A DNA stretch of 64,000 nucleotides from CAVTWY01 sp963738575 (GCA_963738575.1 CAVTWY010000002.1:806001-870000); one strand, 5' to 3'. Numbered from the stretch's first letter, positions 1 to 8,591 are shown. Notes: generated by a model from the letters alone, not told the origin. Numbers and translations are program-made.

Positions 1-716
1 CGGTCTTGTTCTGTAGCACGCGCTTCCACCCGGCGCCACTGCGTCATCACGGCAGTTTTCAATCCAGCGAACGAAAAGTCGAGTGAGCCACTGTGCAGCA
101 GCGGCCTGGGCAACTTGAAGGCTGTCGGGTTGCCTTTGGCAGCAAGCAAGGCCAAGGCCGGCCCGCCTGGGTAACCCAGCCCCAAGAGTTTGGCACTTTT
201 GTCAAAGGCTTCGCCAGCAGCATCGTCGACCGTTTCACCCAGCATGTGGTACTGCCCGACCGATTGGGCATGCATCAGTTGGGTGTGGCCACCCGATACA
301 AGCAAGGCCACAAACGGAAACGTTGGTGTCACGGGTGCCAAGAATGGTGAAAGCAAATGGCCTTCAAGATGGTGGATGCCCATTGACGGCTTGCCCAAAG
401 CCAGCGCCAATCCACAGGCTGCTCCCGAACCCACAAGCAGCGCCCCGGCCAACCCGGGGCCACGCGTGTAAGCGACCACGTCGATGTCGGCAAGCGACTT
501 TGAAGCCAACGCCATCACCTCGCGCACCAGTGGCACCAGCCGTTGGATGTGGTCACGCGAAGCCAGCTCAGGCACCACGCCCCCATAGGCCTCATGCATC
601 GACACCTGGCTGTGCAAGGCCTGGGCCAACAGCGCCGGCTTGGAATCACCGTGGGCCATTTGAACCAAGGCCACGCCCGTTTCGTCACATGATGATTCGA
701 TCCCAAGCACTTTCAT
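1..716 (-). CDS. tsaD: TsaD, tRNA threonylcarbamoyladenosine transferase (5' part, cut by window edge)
   Basis: TsaD transfers the threonylcarbamoyl group onto A37 of ANN-reading tRNAs, working with TsaB and TsaE in the cytoplasm. The reading frame starts with ATG at 716 and stays open to base 1, giving about 238 residues; the rest lies outside the window. Visible family marks are the N-terminal IESSCDE segment (residues 7-12), the metal-binding HxEGH motif at H116-H120 and the SGGH nucleotide-binding segment near 141-144. It faces away from the small gene at 914-1198. TsaE, its partner, is also in this window (50005-50535). The frame looks intact as far as it can be read. Confidence 0.95.
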   Translation of the reverse strand, partial: MKVLGIESSCDETGVALVQMAHGDSKPALLAQALHSQVSMHEAYGGVVPELASRDHIQRLVPLVREVMALASKSLADIDVVAYTRGPGLAGALLVGSGAACGLALALGKPSMGIHHLEGHLLSPFLAPVTPTFPFVALLVSGGHTQLMHAQSVGQYHMLGETVDDAAGEAFDKSAKLLGLGYPGGPALALLAAKGNPTAFKLPRPLLHSGSLDFSFAGLKTAVMTQWRRVEARATEQD

Positions 717-913
717 CTTTTCAGTGTAACGAAGCACCTGCGTTGTTCTCAACACGTCAGCGCGCGGCATTTGTTCACATCCGATCCACTTGGATACACC
801 CTCGGTCCGGGGGGGTCACACCTTGTGACTTTTTTACTGGGGTGGACGGCATCGTGCCCGTACGCTTCACTTCACAAAGACTACGAGCAGGCATCCACAG
901 TGCCTCGTTGGGA

Positions 914-1198
914 ATGAAAGAGTACAAACTCTCAGGCTGGCCTGATCTGCAGGCGCCCTTTCATCGCACGTGCTACCGCCGCATGCTCAGCGACATGTCG
1001 CACCGGTACGTCTCGTTTGCACAGTTGGTGTCCAACACCACCGCGTCGCGCCATGAGGTGCGCTTGTTCATTGAAATGCTGACCGACCGTGGCCTGCTGC
1101 GTGAGCGTGAAGCCGAAACCGACTCCCTCTTTGATTCACTCAAGCCGCTCGGCGATTGGTTTCGTCGCACCGTGACAGGCGACCTGCCCAAACACTGA
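914..1198 (+). CDS. small conserved-looking protein, possible winged-helix fold
   Basis: A 94-residue product starting at ATG 914. A longer open frame reaches back to 323, but that part runs antisense through tsaD and has poor composition, so I reject it. The protein begins MKEYKLSGWPDLQAP, then has a segment with paired helices (AQLVSNTTASRHEVRLFIEML) and a short turn (DRGLLRERE), which looks like a small winged-helix or helix-turn-helix unit. That fold is inference from pattern only. No clear Shine-Dalgarno is seen, so the start is uncertain. It is convergent with the ISC operon, and its stop codon lies in a shared hairpin at 1193-1219. Function unknown. Confidence 0.7.
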   Translation: MKEYKLSGWPDLQAPFHRTCYRRMLSDMSHRYVSFAQLVSNTTASRHEVRLFIEMLTDRGLLREREAETDSLFDSLKPLGDWFRRTVTGDLPKH

Positions 1199-1219
1199 GC
1201 GCCGCCCATGCGCTCAGTG
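1193..1219. terminator. convergent hairpin spanning two stop codons
   Basis: A perfect 9-bp inverted repeat (CACTGAGCG at 1193-1201, CGCTCAGTG at 1211-1219) with a 9-base loop. It contains the stop codon of the upstream plus-strand gene (1196-1198) and that of fdx (1214-1216). There is no long T-run on either side, so it is a plausible bidirectional end structure but not a classic Rho-independent terminator. Confidence 0.5.
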
Positions 1220-1552
1220 GTTCTCTTTGGCGTGGTTGATAGAATATTTGGGAATTTCAATCACCACGTCTTGGTTCGACAGGATGGCCTGGCACGACAA
1301 GCGTGAATGGGGCTCCAGGCCCCAAGCACGGTCCAACAAATCTTCTTCGCTCTCGTCCATTTCGCCGAGCGACGCAAACCCCTCTCGAACAACCACATGG
1401 CACGTGGTGCAAGCGCAACTCAAGTCACACGCATGCTCAATCGCAATGTTGTGCTCAAGCAGTGCCTCGCAAATCGACGTGCCTGAGGGCGCGGTAACCG
1501 TGGTGCCCTGAGGGCAGTACTCGGCATGGGGCAGGATTTTGATGACTGGCAT
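1214..1552 (-). CDS. fdx: ISC-type [2Fe-2S] ferredoxin
   Basis: A 112-residue adrenodoxin-type ferredoxin that supplies electrons to the IscS/IscU iron-sulfur assembly machinery. The cluster ligands follow the Isc ferredoxin pattern, C42-x5-C48-x2-C51 plus C87, the same positions as in Escherichia coli Fdx. It is the last gene of the operon and starts 7 bases after the hscA stop. Length is normal for the family. Regulation is presumably through the operon promoter and IscR. Confidence 0.96.
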   Translation of the reverse strand: MPVIKILPHAEYCPQGTTVTAPSGTSICEALLEHNIAIEHACDLSCACTTCHVVVREGFASLGEMDESEEDLLDRAWGLEPHSRLSCQAILSNQDVVIEIPKYSINHAKENH

Positions 1553-1559
1553 GGGGTCT

Positions 1560-3416
1560 CTAAATCTGATCGATCGTTTTGCCTGTCAGCGCTTGTTTGA
1601 TGCCACGGTTCATGCGCAATGCCGCAAAGGTCTCGGTGGCATCTGACAGGGATTTGACGGCAGCGTCGATGGTGGCCGCGTGATCCAACGTGGCCACTGC
1701 CTGCACGCGCGTGAGGGCCGCGTCGATGACAGCGCGATCACCCCGTGACAGCAAGTCGCCGTCAGCGTCCAACGCGGCACGTGTTGCCAGGTCCATGCGC
1801 TGCGCCTCCACGCGTGCCTCTTGCAGGGTGCGTGCCCTGGCGTCGGCCTCGGCGGACCCAAAGCCTTCTTGCAGCATGCGCGCCACGTCTTCGTCAGCCA
1901 ATCCATAGCTGGGCTTCACCACGATCGAAGCTTCGACGCCCGACTGGGTTTCACGCGCCGCCACGTTCAACAACCCATCGGCGTCAACCTGAAACGTCAC
2001 GCGAATGCGTGCAGCACCGGCCACCATGGGTGGTATGCCCTGAAGCTCAAAGCGAGCCAGCGACCGGCAATCGGCAACCAGATCGCGCTCACCTTGAACC
2101 ACGTGCAAGGCGATGGCCGTCTGGCCGTCTTTGAACGTGGTGAACTCTTGGGCCTTGGCCACCGGAATGGTGGTGTTGCGATCAATCACGCGCTCGACCA
2201 AGCCGCCCATGGTTTCTAGCCCCAGCGACAACGGGATCACGTCCAGCAACAACAAGGCGTCGTCACCAGCATGGCCCGCCAATTGATGAGCTTGCAAGGC
2301 AGCGCCCAACGCCACCACTTCATCGGGGTTGAGGTTGGTCAAAGGCTCGCGCGCAAAGGTTTCGCGCACCGCGGTGCGCACGCTGTGCATGCGGGTGGAG
2401 CCGCCCACCAACACCACGCCCTGCACGTCATCACGCGTCACTTGCGCGTCACGGAGCACCCGGCGTGCAGCAGTCAGGGTTCGCTGAATCAACGGATGGG
2501 TAAGACGGTCAAACTGCGTCCGGCTGACGAGCACCTCGATCACACCCGTTGAAAGTTGAGCGCGCAGCGTCGTTGATTCGGCATCGGTCAGTGCCTCTTT
2601 GGCCTGCCGCGCGGCCACCAGCCAAGCCCGTTGGTCGTGCGGCGTGCTGGCCACAGCTTGCGATTGCGATTGCGCCCACTGCGCAAGCACCGCATCAAAG
2701 TCGTCGCCACCCAGCGCTGCATCGCCGCCGGTGGCCACCACCTCAAACACACCCTTGGACAATCGCAGCAGCGAAACGTCGAACGTGCCACCGCCCAGGT
2801 CGTAGATGGCGTACAAGCCCTCGGTGCCGTGCTCCAAACCGTAAGCCACCGCTGCCGCAGTGGGCTCGTTGATGAGTCGCATCACGTTGATGCCTGCCAT
2901 TTCAGCGGCGTCTTTGGTGGCTTGGCGCTGCGCATCGTCGAAGTAAGCTGGGACGGTGATGACCGCACCAAAGAGCTCATCGTCGAACGTGTCTTCAGCC
3001 CGTTGGCGCAGCGTGGCCAATATCTCGGCCGATGCCTCCACGGGTGTTTTGGCGCCATCTCGGGTCTCGATCGCCAACATGCCACTGCGTTGCGCAAACT
3101 GGTAGGGCAATTGGTCGCGCCCCGACACGTCGCGCGCGGCCCGCCCCATGAACCGTTTGAACGACGTCAGGGTGTTGAGCGGATCACTGGCCTGCAACGC
3201 CAACGCAGCGGAACCAATGTCGCGACCGCCACCCGCCAGGTACCGAACGGCCGACGGCAACATCACCTGCCCGGCAGCATCGGGCAAGCACTCGGCGGCA
3301 CCGCTGCGAACTGCAGCTACCAATGAGTTGGTGGTGCCCAAGTCGATGCCAACGGCGATGCGACGTTGGTGGGGATCGGGTGACTGCCCCGGCTCCGAAA
3401 TGCTCAAGAGTGCCAT
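1560..3416 (-). CDS. hscA: HscA, Hsp70-type chaperone for Fe-S cluster transfer
   Basis: HscA uses ATP to help release the assembled cluster from IscU; it recognises the LPPVK motif on IscU and is stimulated by HscB. The 618-residue product has the Hsp70 phosphate-binding segment IDLGTTNS near residues 24-31, the ATPase signature YDLGGGTFDVSLL and the VLVGGSTRM segment, followed by a substrate-binding domain. The ATG lies directly after the hscB TAA with no gap, so the two are probably translationally coupled. Intact and of normal length. Confidence 0.97.
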   Translation of the reverse strand: MALLSISEPGQSPDPHQRRIAVGIDLGTTNSLVAAVRSGAAECLPDAAGQVMLPSAVRYLAGGGRDIGSAALALQASDPLNTLTSFKRFMGRAARDVSGRDQLPYQFAQRSGMLAIETRDGAKTPVEASAEILATLRQRAEDTFDDELFGAVITVPAYFDDAQRQATKDAAEMAGINVMRLINEPTAAAVAYGLEHGTEGLYAIYDLGGGTFDVSLLRLSKGVFEVVATGGDAALGGDDFDAVLAQWAQSQSQAVASTPHDQRAWLVAARQAKEALTDAESTTLRAQLSTGVIEVLVSRTQFDRLTHPLIQRTLTAARRVLRDAQVTRDDVQGVVLVGGSTRMHSVRTAVRETFAREPLTNLNPDEVVALGAALQAHQLAGHAGDDALLLLDVIPLSLGLETMGGLVERVIDRNTTIPVAKAQEFTTFKDGQTAIALHVVQGERDLVADCRSLARFELQGIPPMVAGAARIRVTFQVDADGLLNVAARETQSGVEASIVVKPSYGLADEDVARMLQEGFGSAEADARARTLQEARVEAQRMDLATRAALDADGDLLSRGDRAVIDAALTRVQAVATLDHAATIDAAVKSLSDATETFAALRMNRGIKQALTGKTIDQI

Positions 3417-3980
3417 TTACGAACCCATGCCGTCGCGACGTTTCGCCACGTCGGCCCGCAGCTTGCCCACAAACATCAGAGCGCGCACATGCAAGGCGGC
3501 TTGTGCGGCGTCGTGTTTGACATCCAGCGCATCCGCCAACTGGGTCAGCAACGCGTGTTGGAAAGCCAGCACATCACCGTCGATCGTTGCCAGTGCTGCA
3601 TCGTCCGTGGCCTCATCCATGGATTCGCGCCATCCGAGCTGCCGCAACAAAAACGCGGGCGGCATGGCTGTGTTGCGCTCGGCGTCGATGGTGGCGCCAC
3701 GCAGTTCGCACAGGTAGGCGCCGCGGCGTACGGGGTCTTGCAAACGCCGGTAGGCCTCGTTGACGCGCACCGACCATTGCATGGCCAATCGTTGCTGTTG
3801 CGCGCTCTCTCCCACGTAACGGTCGGGGTGAACGCGCGACTGCAGTTCGCGCCAAGTCTGGCCCAGCGCTTGCGCATTCAGTGCAAACGTGTGGGGCAAA
3901 CCGAACAACGTGAAATCGTCATCGGCAAGGTTGATGGGCGGCGTTGCAGTGGCGTTCACGGTGCTATTTTTCGTTGTCAT
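3417..3980 (-). CDS. hscB: HscB, J-domain co-chaperone of HscA
   Basis: A 187-residue J-type co-chaperone that delivers IscU to HscA and stimulates its ATPase. The HPD tripeptide needed for this is at residues 51-53, within RVHPDRY. The C-terminal half is helical and charged, as in the IscU-binding domain. It sits between iscA and hscA in the usual order. The first 20 residues before LADDDFTLFGLP are low-complexity and may be poorly conserved; the ATG at 3980 is the only upstream candidate I see. Confidence 0.95.
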   Translation of the reverse strand: MTTKNSTVNATATPPINLADDDFTLFGLPHTFALNAQALGQTWRELQSRVHPDRYVGESAQQQRLAMQWSVRVNEAYRRLQDPVRRGAYLCELRGATIDAERNTAMPPAFLLRQLGWRESMDEATDDAALATIDGDVLAFQHALLTQLADALDVKHDAAQAALHVRALMFVGKLRADVAKRRDGMGS

Positions 3981-4035
3981 TGGCCGTCACGCATGGCGTG
4001 ACGCCCCACGCTGCTCGCCGGTGTTCAGACGATGG

Positions 4036-4359
4036 CTATACCCGGAAAGACTCACCGCAACCGCAGCGGTCTTTTTCGCGCGGGTTTTTGAACTTGAAAC
4101 CCTCGTTGAGGCCCTCACGCACAAAATCGAGCTCGGTGCCGTCAATGTAAGGCAAGCTTTTGGGGTCGATCAGCACCTTCACGCCATGGTCTTCGAACAC
4201 ATGGTCTTCAGGCGCCACATCGTCGGCGTATTCAAGCTTGTACGCCAACCCCGAGCAACCCGTGGTCTTGACGCCGAGTCGAACGCCCACACCGCGACCC
4301 CGCTTGCCCAGGTAGCGCGTGACGTGTTTGGCAGCCGCTTCGGTGAGGGTGACAGCCAT
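4036..4359 (-). CDS. iscA: IscA, A-type Fe-S carrier
   Basis: A 107-residue A-type carrier that passes Fe-S clusters or iron to client proteins. The three family cysteines are present: C35 in TTGCSGL and C99/C101 in the C-terminal RCGCGESF. I chose the ATG at 4359, which gives exactly the usual 107 residues; a longer frame to 4413 would overlap iscU. It begins 4 bases after the iscU stop. Confidence 0.96.
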   Translation of the reverse strand: MAVTLTEAAAKHVTRYLGKRGRGVGVRLGVKTTGCSGLAYKLEYADDVAPEDHVFEDHGVKVLIDPKSLPYIDGTELDFVREGLNEGFKFKNPREKDRCGCGESFRV

Positions 4360-4363
4360 GGGT

Positions 4364-4768
4364 TTATGCCTTCGCCGCAGCGCCGACTGCATGGCGCGCG
4401 CGGTAGTCTTCAACCGCCGCCTTGATGGCGTCTTCGGCCAGGATCGAGCAGTGGATCTTGACGGGAGGCAACGCCAGCTCTTGGGCGATGTGGGTGTTCT
4501 TGATCGTCATGGCGTCGTCCAACGATTTGCCCTTGACCCATTCTGTGACGAGTGAACTGGACGCAATGGCCGAGCCGCAGCCGTACGTTTTGAAGCGTGC
4601 GTCCTCGATCAAACCCGTGCTCGGGTTGACCTTGATCTGCAGCTTCATCACGTCGCCACAAGCTGGCGCACCCACCATGCCGGTGCCCACCGAATCGTCG
4701 CCCTTGTCGAACGAACCCACATTGCGTGGGTTTTCATAGTGTTCAACTACTTTTTCACTGTATGCCAT
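4364..4768 (-). CDS. iscU: IscU, Fe-S cluster assembly scaffold
   Basis: A 134-residue scaffold on which IscS-derived sulfur and iron are built into [2Fe-2S] clusters. Cluster residues are C37 and D39 (ACGD), C64 (YGCGSA) and H106/C107. The HscA recognition motif LPPVK is at 100-104, followed directly by the H-C pair. It lies 29 bases after iscS in the usual operon order. Intact. Confidence 0.97.
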   Translation of the reverse strand: MAYSEKVVEHYENPRNVGSFDKGDDSVGTGMVGAPACGDVMKLQIKVNPSTGLIEDARFKTYGCGSAIASSSLVTEWVKGKSLDDAMTIKNTHIAQELALPPVKIHCSILAEDAIKAAVEDYRARHAVGAAAKA

Positions 4769-4797
4769 GACTTTATCCTAACAGTTTGGTGTGCAGC

Positions 4798-6018
4798 TCA
4801 GTGAGCCGCCCACTGAATGGCGCTGATGTCAACGCCGTCTTGGAACATCTCCCAAAGCGGCGACAGTTCGCGCAACTTGGCCACGCGGTCTTTAAGGGTC
4901 TCCACCACCTCGTCGATTTCGGCTTCGGTGGTGAAGCGGCCAATCGTCATGCGCAAGCTGGAGTGCGCCAACTCGTCGCTGCGGCCCAAAGCGCGCAGCA
5001 CGTAGCTGGGTTCCAGGCTGGCCGATGTACATGCCGAGCCTGAGGACACGGCGATGCCCTTGATGCCCATGATGAGGGATTCACCCTCAACATAGTTGAA
5101 GCTCATGTTCAGGTTGTGCGGCACGCGGCGCTCGATGTCACCGTTGACAAAAACCTGCTCAATGCTTGAGAGGCCATCCAACAGGCGCTTGTTGAGGCTG
5201 TGCACCCGCGCGTTGTCGGTCGCCATCTCGGCTTTGGCCAGCGCAAAAGCTTCACCCATGCCGACAATTTGATGCGTGGGCAACGAGCCCGAACGCATGC
5301 CGCGCTCGTGGCCACCGCCATGCATTTGGGCTTCCAAGCGAACCCGTGGTTTGCGGCGCACATACAGCGCGCCAATGCCCTTGGGGCCGTAAGTTTTGTG
5401 CGCTGTCAGGCTCATCAAGTCCACCGGCAGCGTGGCCAGATCGATCGCGATCTTGCCCGTCGCTTGGGCAGCGTCAACGTGGAAGATGATGTTGCGTTCG
5501 CGGCAGATGGCACCGATGGCGGCCATGTCCTGTACCACACCAATCTCGTTGTTAACGGCCATCACCGAGACCAAGATGGTGTCTGGGCGCAAGGCCGCCT
5601 TGAAGGCTTGCAAATCAAGCATGCCGCTGTCTTGCACGTCGAGGTAGGTGGCGTCAAAACCTTGGCGCTCCAGCTCTCGCACGGTGTCGAGCACGGCCTT
5701 GTGCTCGGTTTTGACCGTGATGATGTGCTTGCCACGCGTCTTGTAGAACTGGGCTGCACCTTTCAGCGCCAGGTTGTTGGATTCGGTGGCACCCGACGTC
5801 CAGACAATCTCGCGCGGGTCGGCACCAATCAACGAGGCCACTTGCTCACGCGCTTTTTCAACTGCGGCTTCTGCCTCCCAGCCCCAGGCATGGCTGCGCG
5901 ACGCTGGGTTGCCATGGTGCTCGCGCAACCAAGGAATCATGGCGTCAACGACGCGCGGATCCACAGGGGTCGTGGCGCCGTAATCAAGGTAGATGGGAAG
6001 GTGCGGGGTCATGGTCAT
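4798..6018 (-). CDS. iscS: IscS, cysteine desulfurase
   Basis: A PLP-dependent enzyme that takes sulfur from L-cysteine as a persulfide and hands it to IscU and to tRNA-thiolation partners. The 406-residue product has the PLP lysine at K208 (SLTAHKTYGPKG) and the mobile-loop active cysteine at C330 (SSGSACTSASLEPSYVL), both typical of class I NifS/IscS. ATG at 6018 is followed by a second ATG at 6012; either is possible. It starts 19 bases after the iscR stop. Confidence 0.97.
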   Translation of the reverse strand: MTMTPHLPIYLDYGATTPVDPRVVDAMIPWLREHHGNPASRSHAWGWEAEAAVEKAREQVASLIGADPREIVWTSGATESNNLALKGAAQFYKTRGKHIITVKTEHKAVLDTVRELERQGFDATYLDVQDSGMLDLQAFKAALRPDTILVSVMAVNNEIGVVQDMAAIGAICRERNIIFHVDAAQATGKIAIDLATLPVDLMSLTAHKTYGPKGIGALYVRRKPRVRLEAQMHGGGHERGMRSGSLPTHQIVGMGEAFALAKAEMATDNARVHSLNKRLLDGLSSIEQVFVNGDIERRVPHNLNMSFNYVEGESLIMGIKGIAVSSGSACTSASLEPSYVLRALGRSDELAHSSLRMTIGRFTTEAEIDEVVETLKDRVAKLRELSPLWEMFQDGVDISAIQWAAH

Positions 6019-6037
6019 GAATGAAGTTTGGCCCAGT

Positions 6038-6583
6038 CTATTTCGTCATCAACGTGGTGGCCGGCCCGCCCAGCGCAAACACCGAGTTGGGCGCGGTGAT
6101 TTTGATGGGCTTGACCACGGGCACCGAAGATATGGCACGCTTCAGGCGAGACTCTTCAACGGGCACGCCCCGAGCCACTTGGTCGTCCACCAATTTCTTA
6201 AGCGAGATTGAGTTGAGGTAATCAATCATTCGCTCATTCAACCCGGCCCAAAGATCGTGGGTCAGGCACTTGCCCGAGTCTTCACCCATGCAGTGCTCTC
6301 GACCTGCACAGTCGGTGGCGTCCAGCGGCTCATCAACCGCCAAAATCACGTCGGCGACGGTGATGTCACCGGCAGCCCGCCCCAGCGAGTAACCGCCGCC
6401 AGGCCCACGCGTGCTTTCGACCAAATCGGCCCGACGAAGCTTGCCGAACAGTTGCTCGAGGTACGAAAGCGAAATCTGTTGTCGCTGACTGATGGCTGCT
6501 AGAGCAACCGGGCCGCTGGCTGAACGAAGGGCCAGATCAATCATGGCTGTGACGGCAAACCGACCTTTGGTGGTGAGGCGCAT
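6038..6583 (-). CDS. iscR: IscR, [2Fe-2S] Rrf2-family regulator of the isc operon
   Basis: A 181-residue Rrf2-family repressor that senses Fe-S status through its own [2Fe-2S] cluster and controls the isc operon. The N-terminal winged helix (MRLTTKGRFAVTAM) and cluster ligands C92, C98, C106 and H109 are visible. The spacing C-x5-C-x7-C-x2-H has two more residues than the x5-x5 spacing I recall for E. coli. I chose the ATG at 6583 because it has an AGGAG a few bases upstream; the frame also runs to 6619. The C-terminal tail after residue 140 is longer than usual. First gene of the operon. Confidence 0.96.
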   Translation of the reverse strand: MRLTTKGRFAVTAMIDLALRSASGPVALAAISQRQQISLSYLEQLFGKLRRADLVESTRGPGGGYSLGRAAGDITVADVILAVDEPLDATDCAGREHCMGEDSGKCLTHDLWAGLNERMIDYLNSISLKKLVDDQVARGVPVEESRLKRAISSVPVVKPIKITAPNSVFALGGPATTLMTK

Positions 6584-6649
6584 GTAAATTTCTCCTGTGA
6601 AGCCGCAACCTAAAAGCATCTAACTTGTTGAAAGTAGAAGGCTTATTCG

Positions 6650-6664
6650 GCGAAGCCACTTCGC
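6650..6664 (-). promoter_or_regulatory. hairpin in the iscR leader
   Basis: A 6-bp perfect stem (GCGAAG 6650-6655, CTTCGC 6659-6664) with a 3-base loop lies between the IscR-like site and the iscR ribosome binding site. It may only stabilise the leader; no further role can be read from the sequence. Confidence 0.3.
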
Positions 6665-6713
6665 GCCGAGACGCATGCCAAGACTCGGCGTACCGGGAAT
6701 CGGCAAGATGGCC

Positions 6714-6738
6714 AATCCCCACTAAACAAGTCAAGTAT
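6714..6738 (-). promoter_or_regulatory. IscR type-1-like operator upstream of iscR
   Basis: Read on the minus strand, the site begins ATACTTGACT, has a 5-base centre, and ends AGTGGGGATT. Against the type-1 IscR consensus as I recall it (ATASYYGACT-RWWWY-AGTCRRSTAT) I count 20 of 25 matches, with the left half perfect. The TTGACT inside it could double as a -35 element, which fits repression by occlusion. This supports autoregulation of the isc operon. A matching -10 is not obvious. Confidence 0.65.
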
Positions 6739-6782
6739 ACGTGAAGCCGAGTATTTTGGTCGACATTGGGCGCGGAAGTTCC

Positions 6783-8453
6783 TCAGGAGCCAGCGCGCTT
6801 GCCCAACTCATCGCTCACCAACCGCACGATCAGGTCGTCCAACGTGGAAACGCTGTAGTTGCGCACATCATGCGTGGTTTCGCTGCCGGGGCCTCTCCCA
6901 GGTTGGCGAGCGTCCTTGTAGGTCAAGAACACAAAGCGCCCGCCGGTTGATTGCGCGATGCTGCGAAACACGGCTTCGCCTTGCTTGTTGAGACCACTGG
7001 TGCCCACCGTGTGGATCTTGATACCGCGTGCCAGCGCAGCCGCCGATGTTTGATCGTAGTAAGGCGCGCCGTAATCCATGTGCGGCGGTGCATCCCCCAC
7101 CATCACCACCAACCGCGACGTCCCGGCACCGCGCCATGAAATGTTGTGCACCGTTCGCGCCAACGCTTCATTCACCGCTTCCGGTGTGTCCCCACCCGCC
7201 TGGGCCCGCAGCGTCGACAGCACGCCTTGAAACGCGGCCAGGTCGTTGCTCAGGTCGTACGTGCGGGTCAGGTATTCCTCACCGTGGTCGCGAAAGGCCA
7301 CCAACCCGAAGCACACGTTGATGCCCCCGGGCAAGGCCGCGATGCGATCGGCAATCGTCTTCATGCTGCTGCGCAGCTTTTCTATTTCGTCCGCCATGGA
7401 CCCCGTGGCATCGACCATGAAAACCAAATCGAGCGGTGTGCCTTCGCTGCTAAATCTCGTGGTTGCCGGTAGCCGCATTGCCACCGACGACTTTTGCCCC
7501 CGCTGCAACGACACGCGCGTGACGTCGCCCGCCGCATTGCGCGCCAGCACCTCCAGCCCGCCCAGCCCAGCCCATGTTTGCGGCGCCAGAAGCGCCCGAG
7601 GATGCAGCCACGCTGTGCCGCCCGCATCGCTGCGCGCCCACACCAACCCTTCTTGCGCCCCCGCCCATGAAAGGGCCAACTCTGCGTCAGGCACCGGCCG
7701 TCCGTGCTCGTCGCGCACCTCAACGAGGTATCGCTCCGACACGTCCCGGGTGCGCAAGGCGGCGTCAAGCTGTTGCCGGATGAACGCCAAGTAGCTGGAG
7801 AAGTCGGCGTTGTCGTCCACCATGCCGGCTGTGACTGGGCCTTGCCTGAAGCGTGATCTCGCTGCGTTTGCTTCTGCATCCTGGGCCATCGACGCAGAGT
7901 GCCCAGCGCGGCGCTCGGACAGCATGGCCTCAGCCGTGGTTGACTTGTCCGCCAGTCTGCCCGTTGGCGCTGGCGACGCAGCCGAGGGTTTGGCAGCGCT
8001 GGACGACAAGGGCTCAGCGCTTGCGAAATCTCTCGCACCGGGGGCGCGGTCACTTCGACGTGAAGCGGACGGTGCCTCAAGTCGTTTGAGTCGACTGTCG
8101 GTGTGGCCATGATCGTCATGGCCTGGAGACCACCTTGCCGACTGGCGCCCGCCGTCTTGTGTCATCACGGGCGGCCTGGCGCAATGGCTTGCTTGCGGTG
8201 CGCTCCACGTTGGCAATCCCCACAGCGGTGGGGATTGCCGGTGCCCAGCACCCTGAGTAGGCTGAGGCTGGGGTTGATGCCAGCCACGCGGCAAGGGTGC
8301 CGTCGTTGACGCCACTGCATCGTCAACCATCACGGCGCCAGCTTGGGCACAACCGACAAGCATCGACTGAACCACCACCGCCGCCACGCAGCGCGCCAGC
8401 CACGGACTTGAAGCAAATGGACGCAAAGACAAGGAACGATGGGGCAAAGGCAT
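6783..8453 (-). CDS. VWA-domain lipoprotein
   Basis: A 556-residue product. Residues 15-35 form a lipoprotein signal ending in a lipobox with C35 (SMLVGC), so it is probably anchored in the envelope. Residues 40-210 are low-complexity and Pro/Ser/Ala-rich. Residues 240-330 look like a carboxypeptidase-regulatory-like beta domain (VEVRDEHGRPVPDAELAL). From about 340 to the end is a von Willebrand A domain with a MIDAS of the DxTxS kind (D348, T350, S352) and a later GDAPPH segment. ATG at 8453 has an AGGAG upstream. It is divergent from the sigma/anti-sigma pair at 8592-10438, which suggests one envelope-sensing unit. Ligand unknown. Confidence 0.8.
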   Translation of the reverse strand: MPLPHRSLSLRPFASSPWLARCVAAVVVQSMLVGCAQAGAVMVDDAVASTTAPLPRGWHQPQPQPTQGAGHRQSPPLWGLPTWSAPQASHCARPPVMTQDGGRQSARWSPGHDDHGHTDSRLKRLEAPSASRRSDRAPGARDFASAEPLSSSAAKPSAASPAPTGRLADKSTTAEAMLSERRAGHSASMAQDAEANAARSRFRQGPVTAGMVDDNADFSSYLAFIRQQLDAALRTRDVSERYLVEVRDEHGRPVPDAELALSWAGAQEGLVWARSDAGGTAWLHPRALLAPQTWAGLGGLEVLARNAAGDVTRVSLQRGQKSSVAMRLPATTRFSSEGTPLDLVFMVDATGSMADEIEKLRSSMKTIADRIAALPGGINVCFGLVAFRDHGEEYLTRTYDLSNDLAAFQGVLSTLRAQAGGDTPEAVNEALARTVHNISWRGAGTSRLVVMVGDAPPHMDYGAPYYDQTSAAALARGIKIHTVGTSGLNKQGEAVFRSIAQSTGGRFVFLTYKDARQPGRGPGSETTHDVRNYSVSTLDDLIVRLVSDELGKRAGS

Positions 8454-8469
8454 GGGGTACTCCTGAAGC

Positions 8470-8572
8470 GGTTAAACAAATGAACACCCTTGCTGCTACG
8501 CGGCGACAGGTCTGATGGGGTTAAACCGCGCATCGAAACCGCAGCGCGATATTTTTTGCCATCCTTAACCCC
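8470..8572. promoter_or_regulatory. divergent promoter region with repeated GGTTAAAC boxes
   Basis: The intergenic region between the VWA gene and the sigma gene holds GGTTAAAC twice in plus orientation (8470-8477 and 8519-8526). It also has a GGGGTTAA / TTAACCCC inverted pair (8517-8524 and 8565-8572). These could be recognition boxes for the adjacent ECF sigma factor or an operator. This is inference; no start site is known. Confidence 0.3.
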
Positions 8573-8591
8573 AAACCACCGCGTCCAACGT

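Noticed and set aside
323..913. Long open frame upstream of the small gene at 914
   Set aside because: It runs antisense through tsaD and has Pro/Arg-rich, non-protein-like composition.
2650..2700. TTGCGATTGCG repeat inside hscA, similar to the hexamer near 31409
   Set aside because: Short, inside a conserved coding gene and probably coincidence.
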